Notes: generated by a model not told the origin, from the letters alone. Positions 24,765 through 34,614 are shown, counted from the first letter of the stretch. The stretch: DNA of 64,000 nt from Bacteroidetes bacterium 47-18 (GCA_001897155.1 MKSF01000033.1:1-64000); one strand, 5' to 3'. Numbers and translations are program-made.

Positions 24765-25313
24765 CTAGTTCAAAGGCTGGTGGTACAGGCTTTCATCCAC
24801 GCTTCTTTTCACACCATAGTACTGGAATGTTTTCCTGCCGTAGCCTTTTTTAATATAGAGGTCTGTCCTACCTTCTTCAGGGATGGTAACCCAGTCTCTT
24901 GTTTTAGGCACATGCCAACGATATACAGCTACCCTGTTGTTATCTCTTCTTGTAGGTGCATAAAATTGCAAATTTTTCTCTGTATAACCCATTTTCAGCA
25001 TTTGGTCGTCAGAAAACTCGTCTTCTGCCACACTAACCCAGTCTTTGGTAGTAGGGTTAAACCAACGATATACTGCTACTCTGTTCGGTCCAGGAGTTTT
25101 AAAAGCGTAGAACAACAAAGTTTTATCTGTCCAGTGCCAGTTTAACATTTGTCCCTCTTGAAACTCTCCCTCAGCTACAGTAATGTAATTTCTATCTACT
25201 TTAGAGAACCATCTATATACAGCCACAACATCATCATTATTTTGAGCTTGTGCTATATTGCCCATTAACATACTGATAGCCAAAGCAGGCACAAAGAATA
25301 TTTTTTTGTTCAT
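24765..25313 (-). CDS. Secreted protein of three 'VAVYRW' repeats
   Basis: 182 residues from ATG 25313, where a signal peptide starts ('MNKKIFFVPALAISMLMG', ending 'AQAQ'). The frame reaches further upstream but that part has no protein-like composition. The mature part is three tandem repeats of about 48 residues, each with 'VAVYRW', a central 'DWV' or 'NYI' and a 'GYTEK..QFYA' type end. The pattern is loosely like DUF5648-type 'YRF...FYT' repeats that are found in secreted and cell-wall proteins, but I am not sure of the link. No enzymatic motif. Confidence 0.75.
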   Translation of the reverse strand: MNKKIFFVPALAISMLMGNIAQAQNNDDVVAVYRWFSKVDRNYITVAEGEFQEGQMLNWHWTDKTLLFYAFKTPGPNRVAVYRWFNPTTKDWVSVAEDEFSDDQMLKMGYTEKNLQFYAPTRRDNNRVAVYRWHVPKTRDWVTIPEEGRTDLYIKKGYGRKTFQYYGVKRSVDESLYHQPLN

Positions 25314-25660
25314 AATTAAATAGCTTTTTTCTGAATTCGCAACCAAAATACAATATTTTTTTGCGTACTTACAAGAATTCTTTAATTTTTTTTTGGGATA
25401 TACAATTATGAACACAATACTACGAAATGAATTTGACAAAAAAGAATAGTTGATAAAAAAATATTTATTTTTTTTTATCATTTGTAGCACCCTGTTTTCC
25501 CTGCCCTTCCCGTTATATACTTCCCTGATTCCCGTCAAAAAGATTCTTATTATTAAATATAGTATTAAAAGGAAGCGTGCGCCATCTTTTTCCGATCTTT
25601 TTTACTTAACTTTGGCGCTTGCTTTTTACTAAAGACCCCTTAAAAATAAAGAACCACAAA
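25314..25660. other. Divergent intergenic stretch with SNF2 promoter
   Basis: Very AT-rich spacer between two divergent genes. A plus-strand TAACTTTG box (25607-25614) fits the Bacteroidetes -7 consensus and would give a leader of about 40 nt for the helicase gene. No gene or RNA seen. Confidence 0.5.
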
Positions 25661-28600
25661 ATGTCATTACCCTCCATACTAAAACACGTATATAATAACG
25701 CTTCCGATGAATCCATCCGTAAAGGAAAGATCATCTTTCATACCGGCGGCGTACAACTTACGGAGTATGACACATTGGTAGGACATGCTACATTCAGGGT
25801 TAAGAATGACACCTATGCGGTACAGTATAAAGTATCCGTACAGAGCTTTCACGATCCGGAGCATCTGAATGTAAGATGTCAGTGCCCTTATAATATGGGA
25901 CCCGTATGCCGGCACGAGGTAGCGGCCCTTTTCCACCTGAACGAGCTGGTGCAAAGCGGCTTTTTCAGCAATGTAAAGATCACCTATGACCAGCGGCATT
26001 CCGTGATAAGGATGCGGCAGATCACCTCGCACTTCATAAAGTTATTTTCTGACAGCACTATCTTTGAAGAAGCCAAAACACTGGCCAAAAAAGGTAATGT
26101 CTCCGTCACCTATGCCAAGGATGAAGAAGTAAGGGCGGATGTTAAGGCGGACGGCAAAAAATTCCCGGTCATCATCAGGCAGAATGAGGAGCGCTATTTT
26201 GATACCTCCTGCACCTGCGATCATACCCAGCATCCGCTGTGTGTGCATAAGGCCGCCGTGCTCCTGGATATAGAGCACCGGCATGGGCCGCATTATTTCA
26301 ATACCCTCCGCAACTGGGACATACAGAAAAATAAGCTGCTCGGACTGTACGGCTATTCCCTGGAAGACGACCTGGCGGGCAAATTTGAGTTTTATTACCA
26401 GGAAGGTAAACCCTTCCTGAAAGTGCTGGACCCGTCCATCAAAAAGATCGACACGTCCGTTGAAAATACGAAAAGCGTGATCGCCTCGGAGCAGGCCGTC
26501 AAGCCCAGCAATATACTATACAAGCAGATAGGCATCCTGCTCAACCACGACAGCGAATATTACCCCTATATCAGCTTCGACCTGATAGCCGGTGAAGTGG
26601 ACGACAATGAGCATATCTTCGTAAAGGATATGGAAAAGCTGTCTCCCGGCACCTATATCTCTCCGAACCAGCTGCGTGACAGGGATAAGGTCGTGATCGC
26701 CAACCTGAAAAAGATACAGTCGGAAGAGCTGATCAAGCATATCAAACGGAACTCCCCGTTCGGGGAATTCATGGAAAATATCGGCCAGGACCTGAAGGAC
26801 AGCCCGGACCAGGAGCTCATCCACCAGGCCTACGAGTTTTACCTGCCCCGTTATAAAAGGCTGCTGGACCAGATGAGCGAGATGCCCCTGGTCTATTACC
26901 TGCCTTTGAAAAAGCCGTTCACCAAGAATAACATAGAGAAGATAAAATTCTCCCCTAAGCATTTCCAGGTGCAGCTCTATATCCGGCAGCTAAAGAATAA
27001 GGATAAAAAAATAGATATCCGGTACAGGATAGAAGACCAGATATATACCCGGCAGGAAATACAGGTGCTGAACACCGCGCTGATCATGATCGACCATACG
27101 GTGTATGCCGCCCAGGATGAAAATACGGTAAAATCCATCCTGCACCTTTCCCAGAGCGCCGGGGAGGTCATTCCTGCCAAAGACTGGGAAACCTACCTGT
27201 CCGACACTTTACTGCCGCAGATAGATTCGCTGTCGGTGGACTTTGACCCGGCCCTGAAGCTGATCGTGGACGGCGTGGAGCCGCAACTGAAGCTACAATT
27301 CAGCGAAACGGAACGCAATATGGTCTTTAAGCCGGTATTCAATTACCACGGTGTGGACAAATACTGGCTGGACTACTCTGCCGCCATCATCGCGGAAAAG
27401 GGCAAAGTGGTGATGATAGACCGTAATGAGGCCGCAGAGCAGACCTTCCTGACCTTCCTGCGCCACGCCCATGAATCTATGCAGGAAAGCCGCAAGGCCG
27501 CCGCCTTCCTGCTGCCGGCCAATGCCGCGCTTAAAGGCAAATGGTATTTCACCTTCATGGAGCAGTTAAAAGAGCTGCAGATCACCATTGAAGGCTATGA
27601 CGGGCTGAAGGAATTGAAGATCAATCCCAACAAGCCGGTCACCAATATACAGATCACCAGCGGCATAGACTGGTTCGATGCCAATATGGAAGTACAGTTC
27701 GGTGACAACGTGGTAAAGATATCCGATATTAAAAAAGCGCTGTCCAATCACCAGGCGCATATCAGCCTGAAGGACGGCAGCATCGGTATCCTCACAGACG
27801 ACTGGATAGAAAAATACGGGCTGCTGATGAAAATGGGCACCCTCAATAAGGACGGGCAGTCCTTAAGGGTGAAACAGATCCACTTCTCGGTGATAGATAC
27901 CCTGGCGCTGGAATCAGGGGCCGACCCTACTCTCCTGCAACTGGCGGAGAAACGGGAAAAGCTCAACAATTTCGATTTCGACAAGCACCTGGAGGCCAAT
28001 GCCCTCCCGGATAATGTCAATGCGCAGCTACGACCTTACCAGCAGGCCGGCTTCAAATGGTTCCAGTTCCTGGAAGAAACCGGCTGGGGAGGCATCCTCG
28101 CGGATGATATGGGTCTGGGTAAAACACTCCAGACGCTGACCTTCCTGCAATCAGTACAGAACCAGGCCCCCGGGGCAAGGTTCCTCGTAGTATGCCCGAC
28201 CTCCCTGATGTATAACTGGGAAAGTGAATTATCCAAATTCACCCCTTCCCTGAGCTATCATATCCATCATGGTACCAACAGGGGGCATTTTGACATCCTG
28301 AAGCATCCTGTCAATGTGCTGATCACGTCTTACGGAACGCTCCGGAGCGATATTAAAAAGCTGACATCCATCACCTTCGATTATGTGATCCTGGATGAAT
28401 CCCAGGCTATCAAAAACCCGCTGTCCCAGGTAGCCAAAGCGTCTATGCTGCTGAATGCCAAAAACAGGATAGCGCTGTCAGGTACTCCTATCCAGAATAA
28501 TACATTCGACCTGTATGCCCAGATGAACTTCCTGAATCCCGGCATGCTGGGCAGCATGGAGTTCTTTAAAAGCGAATTTGCCACGCCTATAGATAAGATG

Positions 28601-29413
28601 CAGGATGCTGACGCCAAAATGCACCTTAAAAAGCTGATCAACCCGTTCCTGTTAAGACGCACCAAGGAACAGGTGGCTCCGGACCTTCCGGCCAAATCTG
28701 AAATGGTGATGTACTGTGAGATGGGCACCAAGCAGCGAAAAATATACGAAGCCTACAGGAATTCCTTCCGCTCCCAGATATTAGGAGAGATTGACGAGAA
28801 AGGTATAGAGCGCAGCCATATGAGCATCCTCACCGGGCTGACGAAGCTGCGCCAGATATGCGATTCTCCGGCCATCCTTACCGGTGAGGAGTATGAGAAC
28901 CACTCCATCAAGATAGAAGAGCTGGCCCGGGAAATGTCTGAAAATATGAAAGGTCATAAAGCGCTGGTCTTTTCCCAGTTCCTGGGGATGCTCCACCTTA
29001 TCAAGGAAGAGCTGGACAAGCAGGGTATTCCTTATGTGTACTTTGACGGCAGCACCAGCTCCGGGGACAGGGAAAAAGCCATCCAGGAATTCCAGAACCA
29101 GGAAAGCTGCAGGGTATTCCTGATCTCCCTGAAAGCGGGCGGTGTGGGTCTGAACCTCACGGCAGCGGATTACGTGTACCTGGTAGACCCATGGTGGAAT
29201 CCCGCGGTGGAGCAGCAGGCCATAGACCGTACCCACCGTATAGGCCAGACAAAGAATATTTTTGCATACCGTATGATCTGTAAAGACACCATAGAGGAAA
29301 AAATATTGCAATTACAGGACAGGAAGCTCGGACTGGTAAAAGACCTCATTTCCGAAGACAATGCCTTCCTTAAAAAGCTGACCAGGGAAGATGTGGAATA
29401 TTTGCTGAGCTAA
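25661..29413 (+). CDS. SNF2-family helicase with two SWIM zinc fingers
   Basis: 1250 residues from ATG 25661. Two SWIM-type CxCx(n)CxH fingers lie near residues 73-86 ('CQCPYNMGPVCRH') and 184-197 ('CTCDHTQHPLCVH'). A long middle region precedes the SNF2 motor: Walker A 'DDMGLGKT' near 815-823, 'DESQ' in place of DEAH near 911, 'LSGTPIQNN', then the C-terminal helicase half with 'FSQFLGML', 'GGVGLNLTAADYV' and 'QAIDRTHRIGQ'. It is a dsDNA translocase that remodels protein-DNA complexes, like bacterial RapA/SNF2 proteins. Two SWIM fingers rather than one are somewhat unusual. Monocistronic. Confidence 0.92.
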   Translation: MSLPSILKHVYNNASDESIRKGKIIFHTGGVQLTEYDTLVGHATFRVKNDTYAVQYKVSVQSFHDPEHLNVRCQCPYNMGPVCRHEVAALFHLNELVQSGFFSNVKITYDQRHSVIRMRQITSHFIKLFSDSTIFEEAKTLAKKGNVSVTYAKDEEVRADVKADGKKFPVIIRQNEERYFDTSCTCDHTQHPLCVHKAAVLLDIEHRHGPHYFNTLRNWDIQKNKLLGLYGYSLEDDLAGKFEFYYQEGKPFLKVLDPSIKKIDTSVENTKSVIASEQAVKPSNILYKQIGILLNHDSEYYPYISFDLIAGEVDDNEHIFVKDMEKLSPGTYISPNQLRDRDKVVIANLKKIQSEELIKHIKRNSPFGEFMENIGQDLKDSPDQELIHQAYEFYLPRYKRLLDQMSEMPLVYYLPLKKPFTKNNIEKIKFSPKHFQVQLYIRQLKNKDKKIDIRYRIEDQIYTRQEIQVLNTALIMIDHTVYAAQDENTVKSILHLSQSAGEVIPAKDWETYLSDTLLPQIDSLSVDFDPALKLIVDGVEPQLKLQFSETERNMVFKPVFNYHGVDKYWLDYSAAIIAEKGKVVMIDRNEAAEQTFLTFLRHAHESMQESRKAAAFLLPANAALKGKWYFTFMEQLKELQITIEGYDGLKELKINPNKPVTNIQITSGIDWFDANMEVQFGDNVVKISDIKKALSNHQAHISLKDGSIGILTDDWIEKYGLLMKMGTLNKDGQSLRVKQIHFSVIDTLALESGADPTLLQLAEKREKLNNFDFDKHLEANALPDNVNAQLRPYQQAGFKWFQFLEETGWGGILADDMGLGKTLQTLTFLQSVQNQAPGARFLVVCPTSLMYNWESELSKFTPSLSYHIHHGTNRGHFDILKHPVNVLITSYGTLRSDIKKLTSITFDYVILDESQAIKNPLSQVAKASMLLNAKNRIALSGTPIQNNTFDLYAQMNFLNPGMLGSMEFFKSEFATPIDKMQDADAKMHLKKLINPFLLRRTKEQVAPDLPAKSEMVMYCEMGTKQRKIYEAYRNSFRSQILGEIDEKGIERSHMSILTGLTKLRQICDSPAILTGEEYENHSIKIEELAREMSENMKGHKALVFSQFLGMLHLIKEELDKQGIPYVYFDGSTSSGDREKAIQEFQNQESCRVFLISLKAGGVGLNLTAADYVYLVDPWWNPAVEQQAIDRTHRIGQTKNIFAYRMICKDTIEEKILQLQDRKLGLVKDLISEDNAFLKKLTREDVEYLLS

Positions 29414-29495
29414 GTAGCTGCCAAAAGCGGTACAAGCCCGCTGCATAGTCATAATAATTCAATATATTTGAAGCATAGAACATTCTTATTGGCTT

Positions 29496-29957
29496 ATGGT
29501 ACACCATACAATCACCCGATTATCAGCAGTCATTATACTGCTCCTGTGCAGCCGGATTGCCGGTTTTGCCCAGGCCCAGGATACCCTGCAGCCTGATCTC
29601 GCACCCTTTATTCCATCCGCTGCGCCGCAGATAAAAGCGGAAGATGTACAGATGCAGGTTGACAAGCAGGCTACTTTCCCGGGCGGGAACCAGAATATCA
29701 ATCCCTTTATAGCTAAAAATATCGTATATCCTCCCGAGGCTATAGCACAGGGCATAGAAGGCAGGGTCACTGTCTCTTTCACGATCACCAAAGAAGGCAA
29801 GGTAACCGATGTGAAAGTACGGAAGCCGGTGCATCCGCTCCTGGATGAGGCTGCTATCAATATCATTAAGAAAATGCCGCAATGGGAACCGGCTATGTTT
29901 AAAAACGAACCGGTCAATACCCTTTATACCATACCCATCAATTTTAAATTGCAGTAA
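29496..29957 (+). CDS. TonB C-terminal domain protein, periplasmic
   Basis: 153 residues with an N-terminal hydrophobic signal and a TonB_C domain at about 60-150 ('GRVTVSFTITKEGKVTDVKV', 'LDEAAINIIKKMPQWEPA'). Classic TonB has a proline-rich stalk from an inner-membrane anchor; here only a short linker is seen, so it is probably one of the many short TonB-like periplasmic proteins of Bacteroidetes. Role in energising outer-membrane transport is likely but not proven. It ends before a terminator. Confidence 0.82.
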   Translation: MVHHTITRLSAVIILLLCSRIAGFAQAQDTLQPDLAPFIPSAAPQIKAEDVQMQVDKQATFPGGNQNINPFIAKNIVYPPEAIAQGIEGRVTVSFTITKEGKVTDVKVRKPVHPLLDEAAINIIKKMPQWEPAMFKNEPVNTLYTIPINFKLQ

Positions 29958-29966
29958 CACTATACA

Positions 29967-29998
29967 AGGCGGTCACAAATGTGACCGCCTCGCTTTTC
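29967..29998. terminator. Terminator between convergent genes
   Basis: A 10-bp stem, AGGCGGTCAC (29967-29976) and GTGACCGCCT (29981-29990), with an AAAT loop, followed by CGCTTTT. Confidence 0.78.
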
Positions 29999-30018
29999 TA
30001 ATATCTTCTGTCGCGGTA

Positions 30019-31392
30019 TTACTTCGCAACAATGGTTTTTACATTTACAAACTCTATTAAGCCGTTACGGGATAATTCCCGCCCGTAACCGCTTTCCTTA
30101 ATGCCGCCGAACGGCAAGGCCGGCTCTGAAACCACGCAGGAATTGACATTGACCGTCCCGGCATCCACCAGCAGCTCTGCGATCCGGAAAGCCCGCTCCT
30201 CATCCCGGGAAAATATCCCGCCGCCCAATCCGAAGACGGTATCATTCGCTATCCTGACAGCTTCTTCTTCCGATGCTACGCTAATGACGATCGCTACCGG
30301 TCCGAAGAATTCCTCACTGTAAGCCGGCATACCCTTAGCTACGCCGGCCAGGATCGTAGGCGGGTAATAAGCGCCTTCCCTGTCGGGGATATAGCCGCCC
30401 ATAACCATACGGGCTCCCAATGCCACGCTTTCCTCTACCTGCCGGTGCAGGTCATTTCTCAGGTCTTCCCTCGCCATTGGCCCCAGCTTACAGGAAGGCG
30501 CCGCGGGGTCTCCCATTTCATATTGCCGCATTTCCTCAGATAGCAGGGCTATAAATTCCTCTTCTACGGCCTTATGCACAATAAAGCGTTTGGCGGCAAT
30601 ACAGCTCTGCCCGGCATTGTTCATCCTTGACTGTGCCAGCGCCCTGGCCGCCAGCCGGAGGTCCGCATCTTCACACACGATATAGGCATCGCTGCCGCCC
30701 AGCTCCAATACCTGCTTCTTGATGTATCGGCCTGCCGTTGCCGCGATCTTTTTACCCGTTGCAGTGCTGCCGGTAAATGTAACAGCCTGAACAGCGGGAT
30801 GCGCTATAAAATATTCCGTGTCTTCTGCCCATATGATCAATGCCCGGAAGACACCTTTCGGTAAACCGGCGTCCTTCAGTATCGATTCGATAGCCAGGGC
30901 GCAGCCGGACACATTAGAAGCGTGCTTGAGCAGCATCGCATTGCCGGCCAGCAGCACAGGACCCATTACCCGGAATACCTGCCAGTAAGGGAAATTCCAG
31001 GGCATCACTGCCAGCACAGTACCCAATGGCCTGTAAGCCACATAGCTCTTCCTGTTGCTCGTTGGTATCATTTCCGGCTGCAGGAATGCCTCGGCATGAG
31101 CCGCATAATAACGGAGAGAGACGGCACTTTTTTCCAGCTCGGCCACACTCTGGCTGATCGGCTTCCCCATTTCGGCTGTGGCAATGGCAGCATAGCGGTG
31201 CAGTCCCGATTCTATCACAGCAGCTATCCTGAGTATAAAATCTGCCCGCTCCCTCACGGTGCATGTTTTCCAGCGCTCAAATCCCTCGCTACTGTTCTGG
31301 AGCACCTTATCAAACCCGGATGCTTCCAATACGGTATAGCTTGCTATCGCTTTGCCATCAGCCGGGTTAACAGATGTTACGGATGTTGTCAT
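30019..31392 (-). CDS. NAD(P)-dependent aldehyde dehydrogenase, succinate-semialdehyde type
   Basis: 457 residues from ATG 31392. Class-defining residues are present: Asn133 in 'PWNFPYWQ', Glu230 in 'LELGGSDAY' and the nucleophile Cys264 in 'NNAGQSCIAAKR'; the cofactor strand 'FTGSTATGKK' is at about 206-214. The overall form fits SSADH-type enzymes oxidising semialdehydes. A minus-strand TAAATTTG box (complement of 31411-31418) gives a leader of about 12 nt. The exact substrate is uncertain. Confidence 0.88.
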   Translation of the reverse strand: MTTSVTSVNPADGKAIASYTVLEASGFDKVLQNSSEGFERWKTCTVRERADFILRIAAVIESGLHRYAAIATAEMGKPISQSVAELEKSAVSLRYYAAHAEAFLQPEMIPTSNRKSYVAYRPLGTVLAVMPWNFPYWQVFRVMGPVLLAGNAMLLKHASNVSGCALAIESILKDAGLPKGVFRALIIWAEDTEYFIAHPAVQAVTFTGSTATGKKIAATAGRYIKKQVLELGGSDAYIVCEDADLRLAARALAQSRMNNAGQSCIAAKRFIVHKAVEEEFIALLSEEMRQYEMGDPAAPSCKLGPMAREDLRNDLHRQVEESVALGARMVMGGYIPDREGAYYPPTILAGVAKGMPAYSEEFFGPVAIVISVASEEEAVRIANDTVFGLGGGIFSRDEERAFRIAELLVDAGTVNVNSCVVSEPALPFGGIKESGYGRELSRNGLIEFVNVKTIVAK

Positions 31393-31410
31393 AATTAAAA
31401 GGTTGTATAG

Positions 31411-31485
31411 CAAATTTAAGCTATAATGCAACACTGAACCGCAGCAGCCCGGGCAATCAAATTAAAACAAATTATTTTATATTTG
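31411..31485. promoter_or_regulatory. Divergent promoter boxes
   Basis: Minus-strand TAAATTTG (complement of 31411-31418) for the aldehyde dehydrogenase and plus-strand TATATTTG (31478-31485) for the HhH protein; both match the TAnnTTTG -7 consensus at a fitting distance from the ATGs. No clear -33 boxes. Confidence 0.5.
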
Positions 31486-31512
31486 TTTATAAAAAATGTA
31501 AATAAAAAAAAA

Positions 31513-32376
31513 ATGAAATTGGGCAACAGAGCATTCTACATCGTCATGAGCATTTCAGGACTGCTTGCCTGTATCCTGTTAGGATGGTTAAGGTACCGGC
31601 AATATCATACCCATGCGGAAGTCCTGTTTGAGCAATTTGATATTTACAATAATGACAGCCTGCTGCTGTCGGAAAACCTGCAGGTACGGAAACCTCCGGG
31701 CGATGCAGAAAGGAAACAGGAAGTGTCTTACTTTTATTTTGATCCCAATACAGCCACAGCAGAAGAGCTGATCAGCCTGGGCCTTGCGCCCCGGGTGGCG
31801 CACACCATTGTCAGGTACAGGGACAAGGGCGGCAGGTTCTACCAGCCGCAGGATTTCAAAAAGATCTATACGCTTTCTGAAAAAGATTACCAGAGGCTGC
31901 TGCCTTACATCAGGATCGCCTCACCCGGGCAAAGGGCTTCCTCTCCGGAAGCTCCCGGCTACACGCCTAAAACCAATCACCCTATTGACATCAATGCCGC
32001 GGACGCTGCCGTATGGATGCTGCAGAAAGGTATAGGCGCCGCTTTCGCCGGGAGGATCGTAGCCTACAGGGAAAAGCTGGGCGGATTCCTTTATAAAGAG
32101 CAGCTCCGGGAAGTGTACGGACTGCCGGACAGCACCTACCAGGCCCTGCTGCCCCACATGTTCATCTCCGACAGCACTGTACGCAAGATCAATGTCAATA
32201 CTGCCACTGAAGAAATGCTTGCGGCGCATCCCTATATCGGTCGGCGCATGGCGGCGGCCATTATCCGCCTCAGGACAGACCTGGGCCGGTACTCCAAAAT
32301 GGAAGATTTAAGAATGGTCCCCTTGATAAATGAAGAAAATTATCGTAAAATTGCACAATATTTGACCGCAGAATAA
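31513..32376 (+). CDS. Membrane-anchored helix-hairpin-helix protein, ComEA-like
   Basis: 287 residues from ATG 31513 (an upstream TTG extends the frame by 10 codons). One N-terminal membrane helix ('AFYIVMSISGLLACILLGW') anchors three helix-hairpin-helix modules: 'DPNTATAEELISLGLAPR', 'DINAADAAVWMLQKGIG' and 'VNTATEEMLAAHPYIGRR'. ComEA proteins bind DNA in the periplasm during natural transformation; here three HhH units are present rather than two, a form common in Bacteroidetes. It precedes an acyl-CoA dehydrogenase by 27 bp, but this is likely coincidence of packing. Confidence 0.86.
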   Translation: MKLGNRAFYIVMSISGLLACILLGWLRYRQYHTHAEVLFEQFDIYNNDSLLLSENLQVRKPPGDAERKQEVSYFYFDPNTATAEELISLGLAPRVAHTIVRYRDKGGRFYQPQDFKKIYTLSEKDYQRLLPYIRIASPGQRASSPEAPGYTPKTNHPIDINAADAAVWMLQKGIGAAFAGRIVAYREKLGGFLYKEQLREVYGLPDSTYQALLPHMFISDSTVRKINVNTATEEMLAAHPYIGRRMAAAIIRLRTDLGRYSKMEDLRMVPLINEENYRKIAQYLTAE

Positions 32377-32403
32377 ACTTATTTTAATAATCACACACAA
32401 TAT

Positions 32404-33543
32404 ATGGATTTCAATTACACGGATACTCAGCAGGAGATAACGGCTATGATCAAAGATTTTGCCGCAAAAAAGATAAAGCCCCGGATGATGGAATGGGATG
32501 AAAAGCAGATCTTCCCTGTCGAGTTGTTTAAAGAGATGGGACAATTGGGTCTCATGGGCGTATTGGTGCCCCAGGAATACGGCGGCTCCGGGCTGAGCTA
32601 TTTCGAGTATGTAACGGTGGTGAGTGAAATTGCCAGGGTATGCGGTTCTATTGGCTTATCCACCGCAGCGCACAATTCCCTGTGCACCGGCCATATACTG
32701 TATTTCGGGAACGAAGAGCAAAAGAAAAAATATTTACCCAAATTAGCCACCGGTGAATGGATCGGAGCCTGGGGTCTCACAGAGGCCAATACCGGCTCTG
32801 ATGCCGGCAATATGATGTGCACCGCTGTCAGGGACGGTGATGGCTGGATCATCAACGGCACCAAGAACTGGATCACGCACGGCATTTCCGGGGATGTGGC
32901 AGTTTTACTGGCACGTACCGGCGAACCAAGGACCAAGAATAATGTAACGGCTTTCATCATAGAAAAAGGCACACCGGGCTTCAGCGCTGGTAAAAAAGAA
33001 AATAAGCTGGGCATGCGCGCTTCAGAGACCGCAGAGCTAGTATTTGATAATTGCCGCATTTCTGATGCCCAGCGTATGGGTGAGGTCGGTGAAGGCTTCA
33101 AGCAGGCCATGAAGGTGCTGGACGGCGGCCGTATCTCCATAGCAGCCTTATCCCTGGGTATCGCAAAAGGAGCTTATGAAGCTGCTGTACAATATTCCAA
33201 AGAGCGCCACCAGTTCGATCAGCCTATCAGCAATTTCCAGGCTATCGCGTTCAAGCTGGCCGATATGAAAGTAAAAATAGAAGCTGCTGAAGCGCTTATC
33301 TACCAGGCAGCCGACCTGAAAAACCGCGGAGAGAAGATGACCAAGGAGTCCGCTATGGCCAAATACTATGCTTCCGAGATCTGCGTGGAGATCGCTACAG
33401 ATGCCGTACAGGTGTTCGGCGGCTATGGCTATACCAAGGATTTCCCTGTCGAAAAGTATTACAGGGATTCTAAATTATGTACCATAGGAGAAGGCACCAC
33501 AGAGATACAGAAGCTGGTGATCTCCAGGGATATCCTTTCCTAA
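32404..33543 (+). CDS. Acyl-CoA dehydrogenase, short-chain type
   Basis: 379 residues, full length for the FAD-dependent acyl-CoA dehydrogenase family. The FAD-binding motif 'GLTEANTGSDAG' is at about 123-134; the catalytic glutamate lies near 363 in 'IGEGTTEIQ'; 'FGGYGYTKDFPVEKYYRD' is the family signature. It removes two hydrogens from acyl-CoA in fatty-acid oxidation; butyryl-like chain length is suggested by overall similarity to bacterial butyryl-CoA dehydrogenases but not proven. Confidence 0.93.
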   Translation: MDFNYTDTQQEITAMIKDFAAKKIKPRMMEWDEKQIFPVELFKEMGQLGLMGVLVPQEYGGSGLSYFEYVTVVSEIARVCGSIGLSTAAHNSLCTGHILYFGNEEQKKKYLPKLATGEWIGAWGLTEANTGSDAGNMMCTAVRDGDGWIINGTKNWITHGISGDVAVLLARTGEPRTKNNVTAFIIEKGTPGFSAGKKENKLGMRASETAELVFDNCRISDAQRMGEVGEGFKQAMKVLDGGRISIAALSLGIAKGAYEAAVQYSKERHQFDQPISNFQAIAFKLADMKVKIEAAEALIYQAADLKNRGEKMTKESAMAKYYASEICVEIATDAVQVFGGYGYTKDFPVEKYYRDSKLCTIGEGTTEIQKLVISRDILS

Positions 33544-33582
33544 GCTATACTATACAGCCCAAAGAGGCTGTCTAAGAAAAAT

Positions 33583-33630
33583 AAACAACCCTGTCATATG
33601 GAGCCAAGCCGAATATGGACAGGGTTGTTT
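33583..33630 (+). terminator. Terminator-like hairpin of a dispersed repeat
   Basis: A 13-bp stem, AAACAACCCTGTC (33583-33595) and GACAGGGTTGTTT (33618-33630), extended by ATAT/ATAT, after the acyl-CoA dehydrogenase. The surrounding 33560-33672 stretch is similar to the complement of 44637-44745, so the terminator is part of a repeated element. Confidence 0.65.
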
Positions 33631-33644
33631 ACTTATACAGATCA

Positions 33645-34512
33645 CATATTTCGACAGGCTCAGTGTGACACAACAGGCTCTCCCTGTGACAAATCCCCAA
33701 CCGTCAGGCTGAGCCACGTCGAAGCCTTGATAAAACCATTATAAATCCACCCTTCGACAAGCTCAGGGTGACATAACAAGCTCCCTGTAACAAATCCCCA
33801 ACTTTCAAGCTGAGCCCCATCGAAGCCTTGATAAAGCCATTATAAATCCACCCTTCGACAAGCTCAGGGTGACACCATACGCTCAATGTGACAAATCCTA
33901 CCAACTGTCAGGCTGAGCACCGTCGAAGCCCTGCTACAACCATTAATCCACCCTTCGACAAGTACCCTGTGACACAACAGGCTCCTCGTAACAAATCCCC
34001 AACTGTCAGGCTGAGTCCCGTTGAAGCCCTGATAAAGCCATTATAAATCCACCCTTCGACAAGCTCAGGGTGACACAACAGGCTCCTCGTAACAAATCCC
34101 CCAACTGTCAGGCTGAGCCCCGTCGAAGCCCTGCTACAACCATTATAAATCCACCCTTCGACAGGCTCAGGGTGACACAACAGGCTCCCTGTGACAAATC
34201 CCTCAACTGTCAGGCTGAGCACCGTCGAAGCCCTGATAAAGCCATTATAAATCCACCCTTCGACAAGCTCAGGGTGACACCATACGCTCAATGTAACAAG
34301 ATATACTCCAAGTGGCACGTCCCCAACTGTCAGGCTGAGCACCGTCGAAGCCCTGCTAAAACCATTATAAATCACCCTTCGACAAGTTTAGGGTGACACC
34401 ATACGCTCAATGTGACAAATCCCTCAACTGTCAGGCTGAGCACCGTCGAAGCCCTGATAAAGCCATCATAAATCCACCCTTCGACAAGCTCAGGGTGACA
34501 CAACAAGCTCCA
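33645..34512. repeat. Eight-unit intergenic repeat array, about 102 bp per unit
   Basis: Units begin with variants of AACTGTCAGGCTGAGC at 33699, 33800, 33903, 34000, 34103, 34205, 34325 and 34427. Spacing is 97-103 bp except one of 120 bp, where about 18 extra bases break the pattern. Each unit holds an imperfect inverted pair, CTGAGC..GTCGAAG and CTTCGAC..GCTCAG, separated by a spacer that includes ATTATAAATCCACC, so each could form a hairpin. Partial half-units flank the array on both sides. The type is known from Bacteroidetes and other genomes as a REP-like extragenic element. Long frames inside it are repeat artefacts. Confidence 0.85.
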
Positions 34513-34553
34513 TTTGACAATAAAAGAGGCTGCGGGCCGCTGCAGGTATGAGA

Positions 34554-34590
34554 TAAAAAAAATCCTGTCCGCCGTACCGGCAGGACAGGA
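34554..34590 (-). terminator. Terminator of the tpiA gene
   Basis: Stem TCCTGTCC plus GCC (34563-34573) with GGC plus GGACAGGA (34579-34590, one bulged A), followed on the minus strand by a run of eight T. Confidence 0.82.
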
Positions 34591-34614
34591 ACAAAATAAA
34601 GTCGATCTCAGGTA

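Noticed and set aside
33704-34396. Long frames on both strands inside the repeat array, with recurring 'CHPELVEG' peptide
   Set aside because: They follow the repeat period and exist only because unit length allows open frames; this is a known artefact of such repeats. No start signals or protein-like composition.
33645-34512. CRISPR array
   Set aside because: The 102-bp units are similar over nearly their full length, with no unique spacers, and there are no cas genes.
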